A DNA stretch of 64,000 nucleotides from Gammaproteobacteria bacterium (GCA_030427085.1 JAUHXH010000002.1:558001-622000), one strand, 5' to 3'. Counted from the stretch's first letter, positions 26,384-35,316 are shown. The notes: generated by a model from the letters alone, not told the origin. Numbers and translations are program-made.

Positions 26384-27913
26384 ATGCAGTCTTTAAACAA
26401 GGTTATGGAGTACCCCACGGTTGATCGCTGTATCGGCGGTGTAGCGGGCTTTGACGACACCCAGCCGTGGATCTACAACCTCGATAACCCTTATCTCCAT
26501 GGCGTTTACGCGCCCACGACCAGTGAACTGGATGTTAAGGGCCTGACTGTTGAGGGGGAGATTCCGGCCGACCTGTATGGTGCCTACTTCCGCAATGGCC
26601 CCAACCCCGTGCACCAGCCCCAGCATCGCTATCACCCCTTTGATGGCGATGGCATGATCCATGGCGTTTACTTCGACGAGGGGCAGGCGGCGTATCGCAA
26701 TCGCTATGTTGAAACGCTGGCCTGGCGTGAAGAAGGCAAGGTGGGTGCCTCGGTGTCGCCGGGGGTGATGGGCCCCTTCGACTACAGCCTGTCGCCCTTT
26801 GGTATAAAAGACACCTCCAACACCGATGTATTCCTGTACAGCGGCAGCATCATGAGCCTGTGGTACAACGCCGGCGATCCCTACCGTCTGGACGCGCTCA
26901 ATCTGTCCACGCAGGGTTATTTCGATTTGAACGGCCGCCAGCAGCGCCGTATGTCGGCCCACTCCAAGGTGGATCCGGCGACCGGCGAGTTGCTGTTTTT
27001 CGATTACGGTGATGAGCCGCCGTTCATGACCTATGGTGTGGCCAACAGTGCCGGCGAGGTACAGCACGAAGTGGCGATTGACCTGCCCGGACCGCGCCTG
27101 CCCCACGACATCGGCGTGACCCGCAATTACACCATCCTGCACGATCTGCCGTTCTTCCATGACATCAATGTACTGCGCCGGCACAACTATCGGGTGCTCA
27201 CCTTCCATCGTGATATTCCGACCCGCTTCGGCATTATTCCGCGCTACGGCAAAGGTTCCGACGTGCGCTGGTTCGAGTGCGAACCCTGCTACATCCTGCA
27301 TACCAGCAACTGTTGGGAAGAGGGCGACTGGGTGGTGATGGACGGTTGCCGTTCCATCAATCCCATGCCCGACACCCAGCCTGGCGAGGGCGAGTTGGGC
27401 CACATGCTGGCCTACATGCGGCTGGAGGCGAACAACTATCGCTGGCGCTTCAACCTGCGCACCGGCGAGGTACGTGAGGGTGACCTGGACGACCTGAACA
27501 CCGAGTTCAATAAAACCAATCCGCTGTATATGGGCGTGAAAGGCCGCTATGCCTATCACCAGCGCATTCCGCTGTTGCATGAGGGCGGGCACACCCTGCG
27601 ATTCACCGGCCTGGTGAAGTACGACAACGAAACCGGGCGTCGCTGGGAGTGGGATTACGGTCCGGGCGTGTTCGGCAACGAAGCAGTATTTGCGCCGCGC
27701 AAAGGCGCTACCGCCGAATCCCCGGAAGACGACGGCTATGTCATTACCATGATCACCGACAGCAAGGACTGGTCGTCCTGGTGCCTGGTGTTTGACGCGA
27801 CGGATATCGAAGCGGGGCCAGTGGCGCGCGTGCGCATGCCGCACCGGGTTCCCTTTGGCTTCCATGCGACCTGGGCGCGGGGTGAAGAACTGTACGCGGT
27901 AAACGGAGCATAA
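26384..27913 (+). CDS. Carotenoid/lignostilbene oxygenase family protein
   Basis: A 509-residue non-haem Fe(II) dioxygenase of the carotenoid cleavage/lignostilbene dioxygenase family, which splits C=C bonds in apocarotenoids, stilbenes or phenylpropenes. The four iron-binding His are visible: H193 (AHSKVD), H241 (LPHDIGVT), H306 (CYILHTSNCW) and H494 (GFHATWA). Other family blocks are YFRNGPNP and HPFDGDGMIHGV. The length suits the family. No signal peptide. Start ATG follows GAGGTGAGCGCAA. It is three bases from the SDR downstream. With the feruloyl-CoA synthase-like ligase in the same island, an aromatic alkene is a reasonable but unproven substrate; an apocarotenoid is the main alternative. 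Confidence 0.92.
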   Translation: MQSLNKVMEYPTVDRCIGGVAGFDDTQPWIYNLDNPYLHGVYAPTTSELDVKGLTVEGEIPADLYGAYFRNGPNPVHQPQHRYHPFDGDGMIHGVYFDEGQAAYRNRYVETLAWREEGKVGASVSPGVMGPFDYSLSPFGIKDTSNTDVFLYSGSIMSLWYNAGDPYRLDALNLSTQGYFDLNGRQQRRMSAHSKVDPATGELLFFDYGDEPPFMTYGVANSAGEVQHEVAIDLPGPRLPHDIGVTRNYTILHDLPFFHDINVLRRHNYRVLTFHRDIPTRFGIIPRYGKGSDVRWFECEPCYILHTSNCWEEGDWVVMDGCRSINPMPDTQPGEGELGHMLAYMRLEANNYRWRFNLRTGEVREGDLDDLNTEFNKTNPLYMGVKGRYAYHQRIPLLHEGGHTLRFTGLVKYDNETGRRWEWDYGPGVFGNEAVFAPRKGATAESPEDDGYVITMITDSKDWSSWCLVFDATDIEAGPVARVRMPHRVPFGFHATWARGEELYAVNGA

Positions 27914-27915
27914 CG

Positions 27916-28875
27916 ATGAAAGCGCGGGATCTGGCCAAGATAGTGACGTTTTACGCGCGCTTTACGCCCAACTACAGCCGTATCGGCTACACCGCACGCT
28001 CTCTGGGTTGGTCTGACGGCGGGCCGCGGGATTTCAGTGGGCAGCGCTGGTTGGTAACGGGTGCCTCGCAGGGCATCGGCCGCGCCTTGGTGGAGGCGGC
28101 GGCTAATGCCGGCGCCGAAGTGGTTGCGGTGGCGCGCAGCGCGGAGCGCCTGGCAGCGGCTGTGAATGCCCTGCCGGAGGCAGCCGCTGCACGGATTACC
28201 GTACGGGTACAGGATCTGTCGCTGCAATCCGAGGTCAATAACCTGCTGGACTGGCTCGCTGAGTCCGGGCAGTCGATCGATGTGCTGATGAACAATGTCG
28301 GCGTGCTGTTTAACACCCATGAAATGACCAGGGAAGGCATGGAGGCCTCGTTCGCCACCAATGTGCTGGGTCACTTTCAGTTGACGGAAGGACTGTTCGC
28401 GCGATCGCTGCTGGCGGTTGATGCCGTTATCGTGAATATGAGCTCGGGCGGTTTGTACAATGCGCCACTGGCTATCGAGGGGCTCAATACCACTGACGCG
28501 GCCCGTTATTCTGGCAAGGCAGCTTATGCCTTCGCCAAGCGGGCCCAGGTAGCGCTGTCTGAACACTGGAATGAGCGCCTGCAATCGCGGGGCGGGAAGA
28601 GCTACGTCATGCACCCCGGCTGGGCACGCACGCCGGGGGTGAAGAAGTCGCTGCCGGTGTTCTGGAAGTTGCAGAATGCCATTTTGCGGACGCCTGCCCA
28701 GGGTGCGGATACGGCCATCTGGCTGGCGGCGAACAGGCCGGCCTCCCTGCCCGATACGGTCTGGTTTGACCGGGCGCCCCGCGATACACACATGTACCCT
28801 CATACTCGCCAGGCCCGCTGCACGCGGGAGGAGCTGGTGGGCTATCTAGATGGGCTCAGCGCGGTGCCCGCGTAG
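27916..28875 (+). CDS. Short-chain dehydrogenase (DHRS12-like)
   Basis: A 319-residue SDR with an N-terminal extension of about 35 residues. The cofactor loop is VTGASQGIGRALVE, the NNVG segment follows, and the active site has MSSGGLY and YAFAKRA (YxxxK). The MHPGWARTPGVKKSLP segment is typical of the DHRS12-like subgroup. Starting three bases after the oxygenase stop, it would reduce or oxidise the aldehyde or ketone released by C=C cleavage. Its last 20 bases overlap the end of the convergent hexR gene. Confidence 0.87.
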   Translation: MKARDLAKIVTFYARFTPNYSRIGYTARSLGWSDGGPRDFSGQRWLVTGASQGIGRALVEAAANAGAEVVAVARSAERLAAAVNALPEAAAARITVRVQDLSLQSEVNNLLDWLAESGQSIDVLMNNVGVLFNTHEMTREGMEASFATNVLGHFQLTEGLFARSLLAVDAVIVNMSSGGLYNAPLAIEGLNTTDAARYSGKAAYAFAKRAQVALSEHWNERLQSRGGKSYVMHPGWARTPGVKKSLPVFWKLQNAILRTPAQGADTAIWLAANRPASLPDTVWFDRAPRDTHMYPHTRQARCTREELVGYLDGLSAVPA

Positions 28876-29698
28876 GGCTCAAGCTCTGTTTCACGTTGCG
28901 CAGGTGGTTGGCGAAAGCCTCCCCGCGACCTACCGCCAGGCGTGTGGTGACGATGTCCACGATGGCTAGCTGCGCAATGCGGGAGCTCATCGGGGTGTAA
29001 AGTTCGGTGTCCTCGTCGGTTTGTACTGGCAGTACCAGGTCGCAATGCTCCGCCAGTGGTGCATCAGGACTCGTGATGCCCATCACGCTGGCGCCCGCGT
29101 CAGTCGCAAGTTGCGCCACTTCCAGCAGGGCGCGTGTTCTCCCGGTATAAGAGATGCACACCAGGCAGTCTCCCTCGCGCAGACTGGTGGCCGCTACCCG
29201 CTGGTTGAGTTCATCGCTGTGCGCGCTTACCGGAATACCGAAACGCAGCAGTTTGTGTTGCGCGTCCAGGGCCACCGAAGCCGATGCGCCGGCACCACAC
29301 AAGGTGATCGATCGCGCCTCGTCTAGTAGAGCCACAGCGCGATCGATGCTGGCGGCATCCAGTCCCGCTTCGGCCGCTTGCAGGCTCGCGTGGGTGGCAT
29401 CGAAGATTTTGTGGGCGATGACCGCGGTGGAATCCTCAGGGTCTACGTTGCGGGCCACGCGCGGGCGCCTAGCGGCCAGTTCGCCCGCCAATTGCACTTT
29501 GAAGTCAGGGAAGCCCCGGCAGCCCAGTCCGGTGCAGAAGCGGTTTACGGTGGGTTCGCTGACGCCCACGGCGGCGGCCAGTGCGGCAATGGGCATGCCC
29601 GTTACCGACTGTGGGTCGCGCAGGACGTAGCTGGCAATCTTCTGCGCCGATTTGCTGCGCTTGATGCTGTTGTCGGCCAGGTTGGTCAGCAGGGGCAT
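28856..29698 (-). CDS. hexR: HexR-type RpiR-family transcriptional regulator
   Basis: A 280-residue regulator: RpiR-type helix-turn-helix at about 1-75 (VGVSEPTVNRFCTGLGCRGF) and a SIS sugar-phosphate domain at about 120-260 (ITLCGAGASASVALDAQHKL, ISYTGRT). HexR represses Entner-Doudoroff and lower glycolytic genes and is released by 2-keto-3-deoxy-6-phosphogluconate. Here it is divergent from eda, with two palindromes of HexR type in the intergenic region, supporting the assignment and autoregulation. Its 3' end overlaps the convergent SDR gene by 20 bases, marking the border between the accessory island and core metabolism. Confidence 0.9.
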   Translation of the reverse strand: MPLLTNLADNSIKRSKSAQKIASYVLRDPQSVTGMPIAALAAAVGVSEPTVNRFCTGLGCRGFPDFKVQLAGELAARRPRVARNVDPEDSTAVIAHKIFDATHASLQAAEAGLDAASIDRAVALLDEARSITLCGAGASASVALDAQHKLLRFGIPVSAHSDELNQRVAATSLREGDCLVCISYTGRTRALLEVAQLATDAGASVMGITSPDAPLAEHCDLVLPVQTDEDTELYTPMSSRIAQLAIVDIVTTRLAVGRGEAFANHLRNVKQSLSPTRAPR

Positions 29699-29728
29699 GC
29701 CGGGTGGCTCCGGAGTCTGTCTTATTTA

Positions 29729-29743
29729 TGAAATTAAATTACA
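29729..29743. promoter_or_regulatory. HexR-type operator near hexR
   Basis: TGAAATTAAATTACA fits the known HexR palindrome TGTAATTAAATTACA except at two positions of the left arm. It is 31 bases before the hexR start, consistent with autoregulation. Confidence 0.65.
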
Positions 29744-29903
29744 GTATTCTCTTGTGGGCTGTCCACCCCGAAAGCGGGTTGGCGGCGGGTCTTATTGCAT
29801 TTGGTAATTATAATAGTTGAGTAAATAGCTATAAATTAGCATTTGGACCTAAATCTGGCGCCCACTTGCGTGCTTGGGGCGATCCGTATACAGTTCGCCA
29901 TTC

Positions 29904-29918
29904 TGTAAGTAAATTACA
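29904..29918. promoter_or_regulatory. HexR-type operator near eda
   Basis: TGTAAGTAAATTACA matches the HexR consensus palindrome with one central mismatch. It lies 21 bases before the eda start, placed to repress the eda-gap-ppc block when the effector is absent. Confidence 0.7.
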
Positions 29919-29938
29919 TTTTTGGATGCTCGCTGCTT

Positions 29939-30553
29939 ATGTCCACACTGGATCTAATGCGTCGCTGCCGGGTTTTGCCTGTGGTGACGGTCAACGATGT
30001 CGAAGAAACTGTTCGCCTCACTCGCACGCTGCTGGAAGGCGGCATGCCTGCGGTGGAGATCACCTTGCGCACCGCGCCGGCCCTGGAAGCCATTCGGGTA
30101 GTGAAGGCCGAGGTGCCCGATGCTCTGGTGGCAGCAGGTACGGTTACCAACCCGGATCAAATGCAGGCGGCCGCAGAAGCGGGTGCTGATTTCGCTGTCA
30201 GTCCCGGCATCTCGGCTGACGTGTTGGTCGCTGCCGCTGAACTGGGCATGACCTTTATCCCCGGTGTGGCGACACCGTCGGAGGTCATGTTGGGCCTAAA
30301 TCACGGGATGGACTGTTTCAAGCTGTTTCCCGCCGAGGCCGTGGGCGGCATGGCCCTGCTGAAAGCACTGGCCGGCCCCTTCCCCGAGGCGAAGTTCTGC
30401 CCCACGGGCGGGCTGAACCCCAACAACTTCCGTGACTACCTGGCCCTGCCCAACGTGGGTTGTGTCGGTGGTTCGTGGATGGTGGCAAGTTCGCTGGTCG
30501 ACGGCGGGCGCTGGGACGAAATTCGCGCACTGGCCGAAGAGGCCATGCGCTGA
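29939..30553 (+). CDS. eda: KDPG aldolase (2-dehydro-3-deoxy-6-phosphogluconate aldolase)
   Basis: A 204-residue class I aldolase that splits KDPG into pyruvate and glyceraldehyde 3-phosphate in the Entner-Doudoroff pathway. The active-site residues are visible: Glu40 and Arg44 in VEITLRT and the Schiff-base Lys128 in CFKLFPAEAVGG. Length is typical. The ribosome site before the ATG at 29939 is weak. It heads the block leading to the GAPDH-like gene, gap and ppc, so the enzymes after the aldolase step are co-transcribed or nearly so. HexR-type site just upstream. Confidence 0.94.
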   Translation: MSTLDLMRRCRVLPVVTVNDVEETVRLTRTLLEGGMPAVEITLRTAPALEAIRVVKAEVPDALVAAGTVTNPDQMQAAAEAGADFAVSPGISADVLVAAAELGMTFIPGVATPSEVMLGLNHGMDCFKLFPAEAVGGMALLKALAGPFPEAKFCPTGGLNPNNFRDYLALPNVGCVGGSWMVASSLVDGGRWDEIRALAEEAMR

Positions 30554-30593
30554 GCGCACTTCAATTCAATAACGATTATCTAGGAGATCAGGC

Positions 30594-31616
30594 ATGAGCA
30601 ATGGTAGCCCCATTCGCATTGGCCTTATGGGCTTCGGCCAGACCGGTCGGCAGATTTACGCCCTGGCATCGCGCAGCGACGACATAGAAGTAGTAGCCAT
30701 CGCCGACATCGGCGCCCCCGACATCCTGCACTACCTGCTGCAGGCTGAGGTGGACGACAGCGAGCGCTACACCCTGGAAGGTAACTTCCTGGTGTGCGGT
30801 GATCAGCGCACCCGCATGGTCGCCATCGACCGTCCGCAAGAGATGCCCTGGGATGTGTTCGGCGTGGATGTGGTGATCGACGCCACCGGCATCTACCGAG
30901 ATCGCGAAGACATGCAGGCCCACCTGGACAACGGTGCGCCGCGTGTCCTGTTGCGTACCTTGCCCAGCGACTATATCGACCGCATCATCGTGCCCGGCAT
31001 CAATGACGACCAGGTCAGCGCTGATGACCTGATGATTTCCGCGGGTTCCGGTACCACGTCCGCGCTGGCACTGCTGCTGCACACGCTGTCGCAGCAATTC
31101 GAAATCGAGTGTGTGAGCATGACCTCGGTGCACGCCTACACCTCAGACCAGGCACTGCAGGATTACGCCGGCAGCGATTTCCGTCGCAGCCGTTCCGCGG
31201 CGGAAAACATCATCCCCAACAGCCACGAGGCAGCCGCCTGGATGGGCGAGATCCTGCCTCAGTTTGAGGGCAAGGTAATCACCTCGGCACTGAATGTGCC
31301 GATCCACGAAGGCTGCCTGCTCGACGCCAATCTGGTGTTCGCCGACAGCAGCATCACGGTGGAGCAGGTTAACGACGCCATGCGCGCGGCAGCCAAAGCG
31401 CTGCCCGGCATTGTGGCGGTGGCTGAGGACCCGATTGTGTCCTCCGACGTCATCGGCAACAGCCATTCTCTGCTGTTCGATGTGCCCGGCACCATCAAGG
31501 CCGGTGACACCATTATCAAAACCCTGAGTTGGTACGAGAACCTGGGCCATGCGGCCCGCCTGCTGGATGTGGTGCGCCTGTACGCCACGGTGAACGCTGC
31601 GGAGGAGGCCGCCTGA
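30594..31616 (+). CDS. GAPDH-like protein lacking the catalytic cysteine
   Basis: A 340-residue paralogue of glyceraldehyde-3-phosphate dehydrogenase. The NAD-binding motif is kept (GLMGFGQTGRQI, residues 10-21), as are HAYTSDQ with the partner His and RRSRSAAENIIP. The active site, SNASCTTNC in true GAPDH, reads SAGSGTTSA here: the nucleophile Cys is Gly153. It therefore cannot form the thiohemiacetal of the normal reaction. It overlaps the true gap gene by one base (TGATG). Possible roles: a regulatory or structural partner of GAPDH, or another NAD-dependent activity. The open frame and good conservation argue against a decaying pseudogene. Confidence 0.85.
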   Translation: MSNGSPIRIGLMGFGQTGRQIYALASRSDDIEVVAIADIGAPDILHYLLQAEVDDSERYTLEGNFLVCGDQRTRMVAIDRPQEMPWDVFGVDVVIDATGIYRDREDMQAHLDNGAPRVLLRTLPSDYIDRIIVPGINDDQVSADDLMISAGSGTTSALALLLHTLSQQFEIECVSMTSVHAYTSDQALQDYAGSDFRRSRSAAENIIPNSHEAAAWMGEILPQFEGKVITSALNVPIHEGCLLDANLVFADSSITVEQVNDAMRAAAKALPGIVAVAEDPIVSSDVIGNSHSLLFDVPGTIKAGDTIIKTLSWYENLGHAARLLDVVRLYATVNAAEEAA

Positions 31617-32614
31617 TGAAAGTAGCAATCAATGGTTTTGGTCGTATCGGCCGTTCTGTGTTCCGTATCCTGGAAGACGTGGAAGGTGTTGACGTTGTTG
31701 CGATCAACGACCTGTTCGACCACGACGCGCTGCGTTACCTGCTGAACTACGACACCGTGATGGGGCCCTTCGGCAAGAGCCTTAGCCTGGAAGACGGTCA
31801 CTTTGTGACCCCCAAGGGGCGCGTCAAGCTGCTCAGCGAGCGCAATCCCGCCGACCTGCCCTGGGGCGAGTTGGGCATTGACGTTGTGGTTGAATCCACC
31901 GGTGTGTTCCGCGCGCGTGAGCAACTGGAAATGCACCTTAATGCCGGTGCCAAGCGCGTGGTGCTGACGGTGCCTGCCAAGGACGATATCGACTACACCG
32001 TGGTGTTGGGTGTGAACGATGACGGCCTCAAAGAAGAGCACCGCATGGTTTCCAATGCCAGTTGTACCACCAACTGCCTGGCACCGATGGCGCGGGTGCT
32101 GCACGAAGAGTTCGGCATCGTTGAGGGCGTGATCAATACCGTGCACGCCTACACTAACGACCAGCGCCTGGCGGACGTACCCCACTCGGACTGGCGCCGT
32201 AGCCGCGCCGCGGCGGAGAACATCATTCCAACCTCCACCGGAGCGGCGAAAGCGGTTGGCCAGGTATTGCCGCAGTTGCAGGGCAAACTGCACGGCATCG
32301 CAGCCCGCGTACCGGTGCCTGACGGTTCGGTGGTTGATCTGTTTGTGAAACTGGAGCGCAGCGTATCCGAACAGGACGTGCATGACGCGGTGCGTAAAGC
32401 GGCGGGCAACGGCCTGTCGGGCATCCTGCAGTTCCGGGACACGCCGATTGTGTCCTCTGATATCATCGGCAATTCGCATTCATCCATCTACGACTCTGGC
32501 TTCACTAACGTGACCGGCGGGGGTCGTTATCTGCGGGTGTTGAACTGGTACGACAATGAGTGGGGCTACTCAAGCCGCGTGTGCGACTTGCTGGCCCGAC
32601 TGGGGCAGTGGTGA
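31616..32614 (+). CDS. gap: Glyceraldehyde-3-phosphate dehydrogenase
   Basis: A 332-residue GAPDH. NGFGRIGRS starts the NAD-binding domain, the catalytic Cys150 is in SNASCTTNC, HAYTNDQ gives the partner His, and RRSRAAAENIIPTSTGAAKA and YDNEWGYSSRV complete the family pattern. It converts the glyceraldehyde 3-phosphate made by Eda (and glycolysis) to 1,3-bisphosphoglycerate. It starts one base inside the stop of the Cys-less paralogue, and its own stop overlaps the likely GTG start of ppc (GTGA). Longer upstream frame to 31529 is not used because it lies within the previous gene. Confidence 0.95.
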   Translation: MKVAINGFGRIGRSVFRILEDVEGVDVVAINDLFDHDALRYLLNYDTVMGPFGKSLSLEDGHFVTPKGRVKLLSERNPADLPWGELGIDVVVESTGVFRAREQLEMHLNAGAKRVVLTVPAKDDIDYTVVLGVNDDGLKEEHRMVSNASCTTNCLAPMARVLHEEFGIVEGVINTVHAYTNDQRLADVPHSDWRRSRAAAENIIPTSTGAAKAVGQVLPQLQGKLHGIAARVPVPDGSVVDLFVKLERSVSEQDVHDAVRKAAGNGLSGILQFRDTPIVSSDIIGNSHSSIYDSGFTNVTGGGRYLRVLNWYDNEWGYSSRVCDLLARLGQW

Positions 32615-35295
32615 CTTTAGTGGATTTACAAACGGGCGCGCACAGTGCTGGTGCCCTCGCGGTGGCAAGTGACGCCGGCGATTACGCCAGCCTGCGCAGC
32701 AATGTCAGCTATCTGGGCCGTGTGCTCGGTGAAGTGATCAGCGAGGCCGACGGCCCCGAATTCCTCGAATTGGTGGAGCGGATTCGCCTGCTCTCGCGCA
32801 GTGCGCGGGAAGGGGACGATAAGGCTCGCGAGGAACTGCTGGAAGTGCTGGGCAATCTCGACAATGCCCAGCTCGTACCTGTGGCACGGGCCTTTAGCCA
32901 GTTTCTCAACCTGGCCAACATCGCCGAGCAGCGGCACAACGTGTCTCGTGAAATGGACTCGGTGTTCTCCGCCTCCCAGATGTTGGCCGGGTGTCTGGAA
33001 GAACTGGACGGGCAGGGTGTGGAGCCCGTTGCGTTGGAAAAGGCTGCGCGGCAGTTAAAGATTGAGCTGGTGCTAACGGCTCACCCCACGGAAATCACCC
33101 GCCGCACCCTGATTCACAAGCACGGCGAAATCAGCGACGTGCTCGGTGCGCTGGAGCTCGGTGGTTATACGCCGCGCGAAGAGCAGCGTTACCACGACCG
33201 ACTGCGCGAACTGATCATGCAGATTTGGTACGGCTACGACTTCCGGCAGGAGCGTCCTACCCCAGTGGACGAAGCCAAGTGGGGCTTTGCGGTGGTGGAA
33301 GAATCGCTGTGGCGGGCAGTGCCAGAATTTCTGCGGCGTCTGGACAAATCCTTGAGAGAGCGCGGCGGCAGCAATCTGCCGCTGGATGCGGCCCCGGTAA
33401 AATTCCTGTTCTGGATGGGAGGTGACCGCGACGGCAATCCGAATGTAACGGCAAAAGTCACAGGCGAAGTGTTGTTGCTGGCCCGCTGGCAGGCGGCTCA
33501 GCTGTACCTGCAGGACGTGGTGCACCTGATCGACGAACTGTCGATGACCCGTTGCACCCCCGAGCTGCGCCAGCGCGCCGGTGGAGCACTGGAGCCCTAT
33601 CGCGCGGTGCTGCGCCCGCTGCGCAAACTGCTGCGCAATACCCTGGCCCATCTGGAAGCACAGTTGGCCGGCCGCAGTCCCGGTGCCGAGGAAATAATCA
33701 CCGAGGAATCCCAGCTGTGGGAGCCCCTGTACGCCTGCTACCACTCCCTGCGCGAGTGCGGCATGGATGTGATCGCCGATCGCGCGCCGCTGGACCTGCT
33801 GCGTCGCGTGCGTTGTTTCGGGGTTCACCTGGTACGTTTCGATGTGCGTCAGGAAAGTGGTCGTCACACCGAAGCGCTGTCCGAGCTGACCCGTCATCTG
33901 GAGTTGGGTGACTACGCGGAGTGGGGTGAAACCCGCCGCCGCGACTTCCTGCTGGCGGAACTGGCCAGCAAGCGCCCCCTGATTCCCGCCGACTGGACGC
34001 CCTCTGCCGATGTGCAGGAGGTGATGGATACCTGTCGCGTAGTCGCCGCGCAATCCCCGGAGGCCCTGGGTGCCTATGTGATTTCCATGGCGCGGCAGGC
34101 CAGCGATGTACTGGCGGTAAAACTGCTGTTAAAAGCCAATGGCTGCCGCTTTGAACTGCCGGTGGCACCGCTGTTCGAAACCCTCGACGACCTGGAGCGC
34201 GCCAGTGCGGTGATGCAAACCCTGCTGGATGAGCCGGGTTATCGCGACATGATCAACGACCGCCACATGGTGATGATCGGCTATTCCGACTCCTCCAAGG
34301 ACGCCGGCGTGCTGGCCGCCAACTGGGCCCAGTACCGCGCTCAGGAGTCGGTGCTGGCGGTGTGTGAATCCCGCGGCGTTGAACTGACCCTGTTCCACGG
34401 CCGCGGCGGTACCATCGGTCGCGGCGGCGCACCGGCCCATGCGGCACTGCTGTCGCAGCCGCCCGGTACATTGCGGCACGGCCTGCGGGTCACTGAGCAG
34501 GGCGAGATGATTCGCGCCAAGCTGGGCTTGAGTTCGCTGGCGGTGAAAACCCTGGCCATGTACACCAGTGCGATTTTCAAGGCCAATCTGTCCAACCCCC
34601 CTGCACCGCAGCAGGATTGGCGCGAGATGATGGATGCGCTGGCAAAAACCTCCTGTGCGAAGTATCGCTCTTACGTGCGTGAGGAGCCGGATTTCGTCGC
34701 TTATTTCCGCTATGCCACGCCCGAACAGGAACTGGGGCAATTGCCCCTGGGTTCACGGCCGGCACGGCGTAAGCCGGGCGGTGGTATCGAGAGCCTGCGT
34801 GCCATCCCGTGGATTTTTGCCTGGATGCAGAATCGCCTGATGCTGCCCGCCTGGCTGGGTGTGGGCTCGGCGCTACGAGAGCAAGTGGAGGACGGTAAGC
34901 GCGAGCTGCTGCAGGAGATGGCCCGCAAGTGGCCCTTCTTCTCCACCTTGTTGTCCATGCAGGAGATGGTATTCACCAAGGCCGATGCTGAACTTTCCGC
35001 CTACTATGACCAGCGCCTCGTGCCGACCGAATTGCAAGCCATTGGCGAGTCACTGCGTGCACTGGGCAAGGCCGACGTGGCCACACTCAGCGACCTGTTG
35101 GAAATTCAGGAACTGATGGAAGGGCAGGACTGGATTCGCCAGTCGGTCCAGTTGCGAAACATCTACACAGACCCGCTCAACTTCCTGCAGGTGGAACTGC
35201 TCAAGCGTCAGCGCGAGCACGGGGAGCCGGAGCTGGAGCAGGCGGTGATGGTAACCATCGCGGGTATCGCTGCCGGTATGCGCAACACCGGGTAA
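32611..35295 (+). CDS. ppc: Phosphoenolpyruvate carboxylase
   Basis: An 894-residue PEP carboxylase, forming oxaloacetate from PEP and bicarbonate. Signature pieces: LTAHPTEITRRTL with the catalytic His, the glycine-rich FHGRGGTIGRGGAPAH, and the conserved C-terminal AGMRNTG. The GTG at 32611 overlaps the gap stop by four bases and is preferred; GTG at 32608 and 32620 are alternatives. Linking ppc to eda and gap means that the operon delivers carbon from KDPG to both pyruvate and oxaloacetate under one control region. A strong hairpin follows the stop. Confidence 0.94.
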   Translation: MTLVDLQTGAHSAGALAVASDAGDYASLRSNVSYLGRVLGEVISEADGPEFLELVERIRLLSRSAREGDDKAREELLEVLGNLDNAQLVPVARAFSQFLNLANIAEQRHNVSREMDSVFSASQMLAGCLEELDGQGVEPVALEKAARQLKIELVLTAHPTEITRRTLIHKHGEISDVLGALELGGYTPREEQRYHDRLRELIMQIWYGYDFRQERPTPVDEAKWGFAVVEESLWRAVPEFLRRLDKSLRERGGSNLPLDAAPVKFLFWMGGDRDGNPNVTAKVTGEVLLLARWQAAQLYLQDVVHLIDELSMTRCTPELRQRAGGALEPYRAVLRPLRKLLRNTLAHLEAQLAGRSPGAEEIITEESQLWEPLYACYHSLRECGMDVIADRAPLDLLRRVRCFGVHLVRFDVRQESGRHTEALSELTRHLELGDYAEWGETRRRDFLLAELASKRPLIPADWTPSADVQEVMDTCRVVAAQSPEALGAYVISMARQASDVLAVKLLLKANGCRFELPVAPLFETLDDLERASAVMQTLLDEPGYRDMINDRHMVMIGYSDSSKDAGVLAANWAQYRAQESVLAVCESRGVELTLFHGRGGTIGRGGAPAHAALLSQPPGTLRHGLRVTEQGEMIRAKLGLSSLAVKTLAMYTSAIFKANLSNPPAPQQDWREMMDALAKTSCAKYRSYVREEPDFVAYFRYATPEQELGQLPLGSRPARRKPGGGIESLRAIPWIFAWMQNRLMLPAWLGVGSALREQVEDGKRELLQEMARKWPFFSTLLSMQEMVFTKADAELSAYYDQRLVPTELQAIGESLRALGKADVATLSDLLEIQELMEGQDWIRQSVQLRNIYTDPLNFLQVELLKRQREHGEPELEQAVMVTIAGIAAGMRNTG

Positions 35296-35316
35296 GCGGA
35301 CGCGTCAGCCAGAACG

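Noticed and set aside
26393-27865. Long open frame (490 codons) opposite the carotenoid-oxygenase gene
   Set aside because: The plus-strand frame has all four iron His and family motifs; the antisense frame has no recognisable domain and is expected in GC-rich codon-biased DNA.
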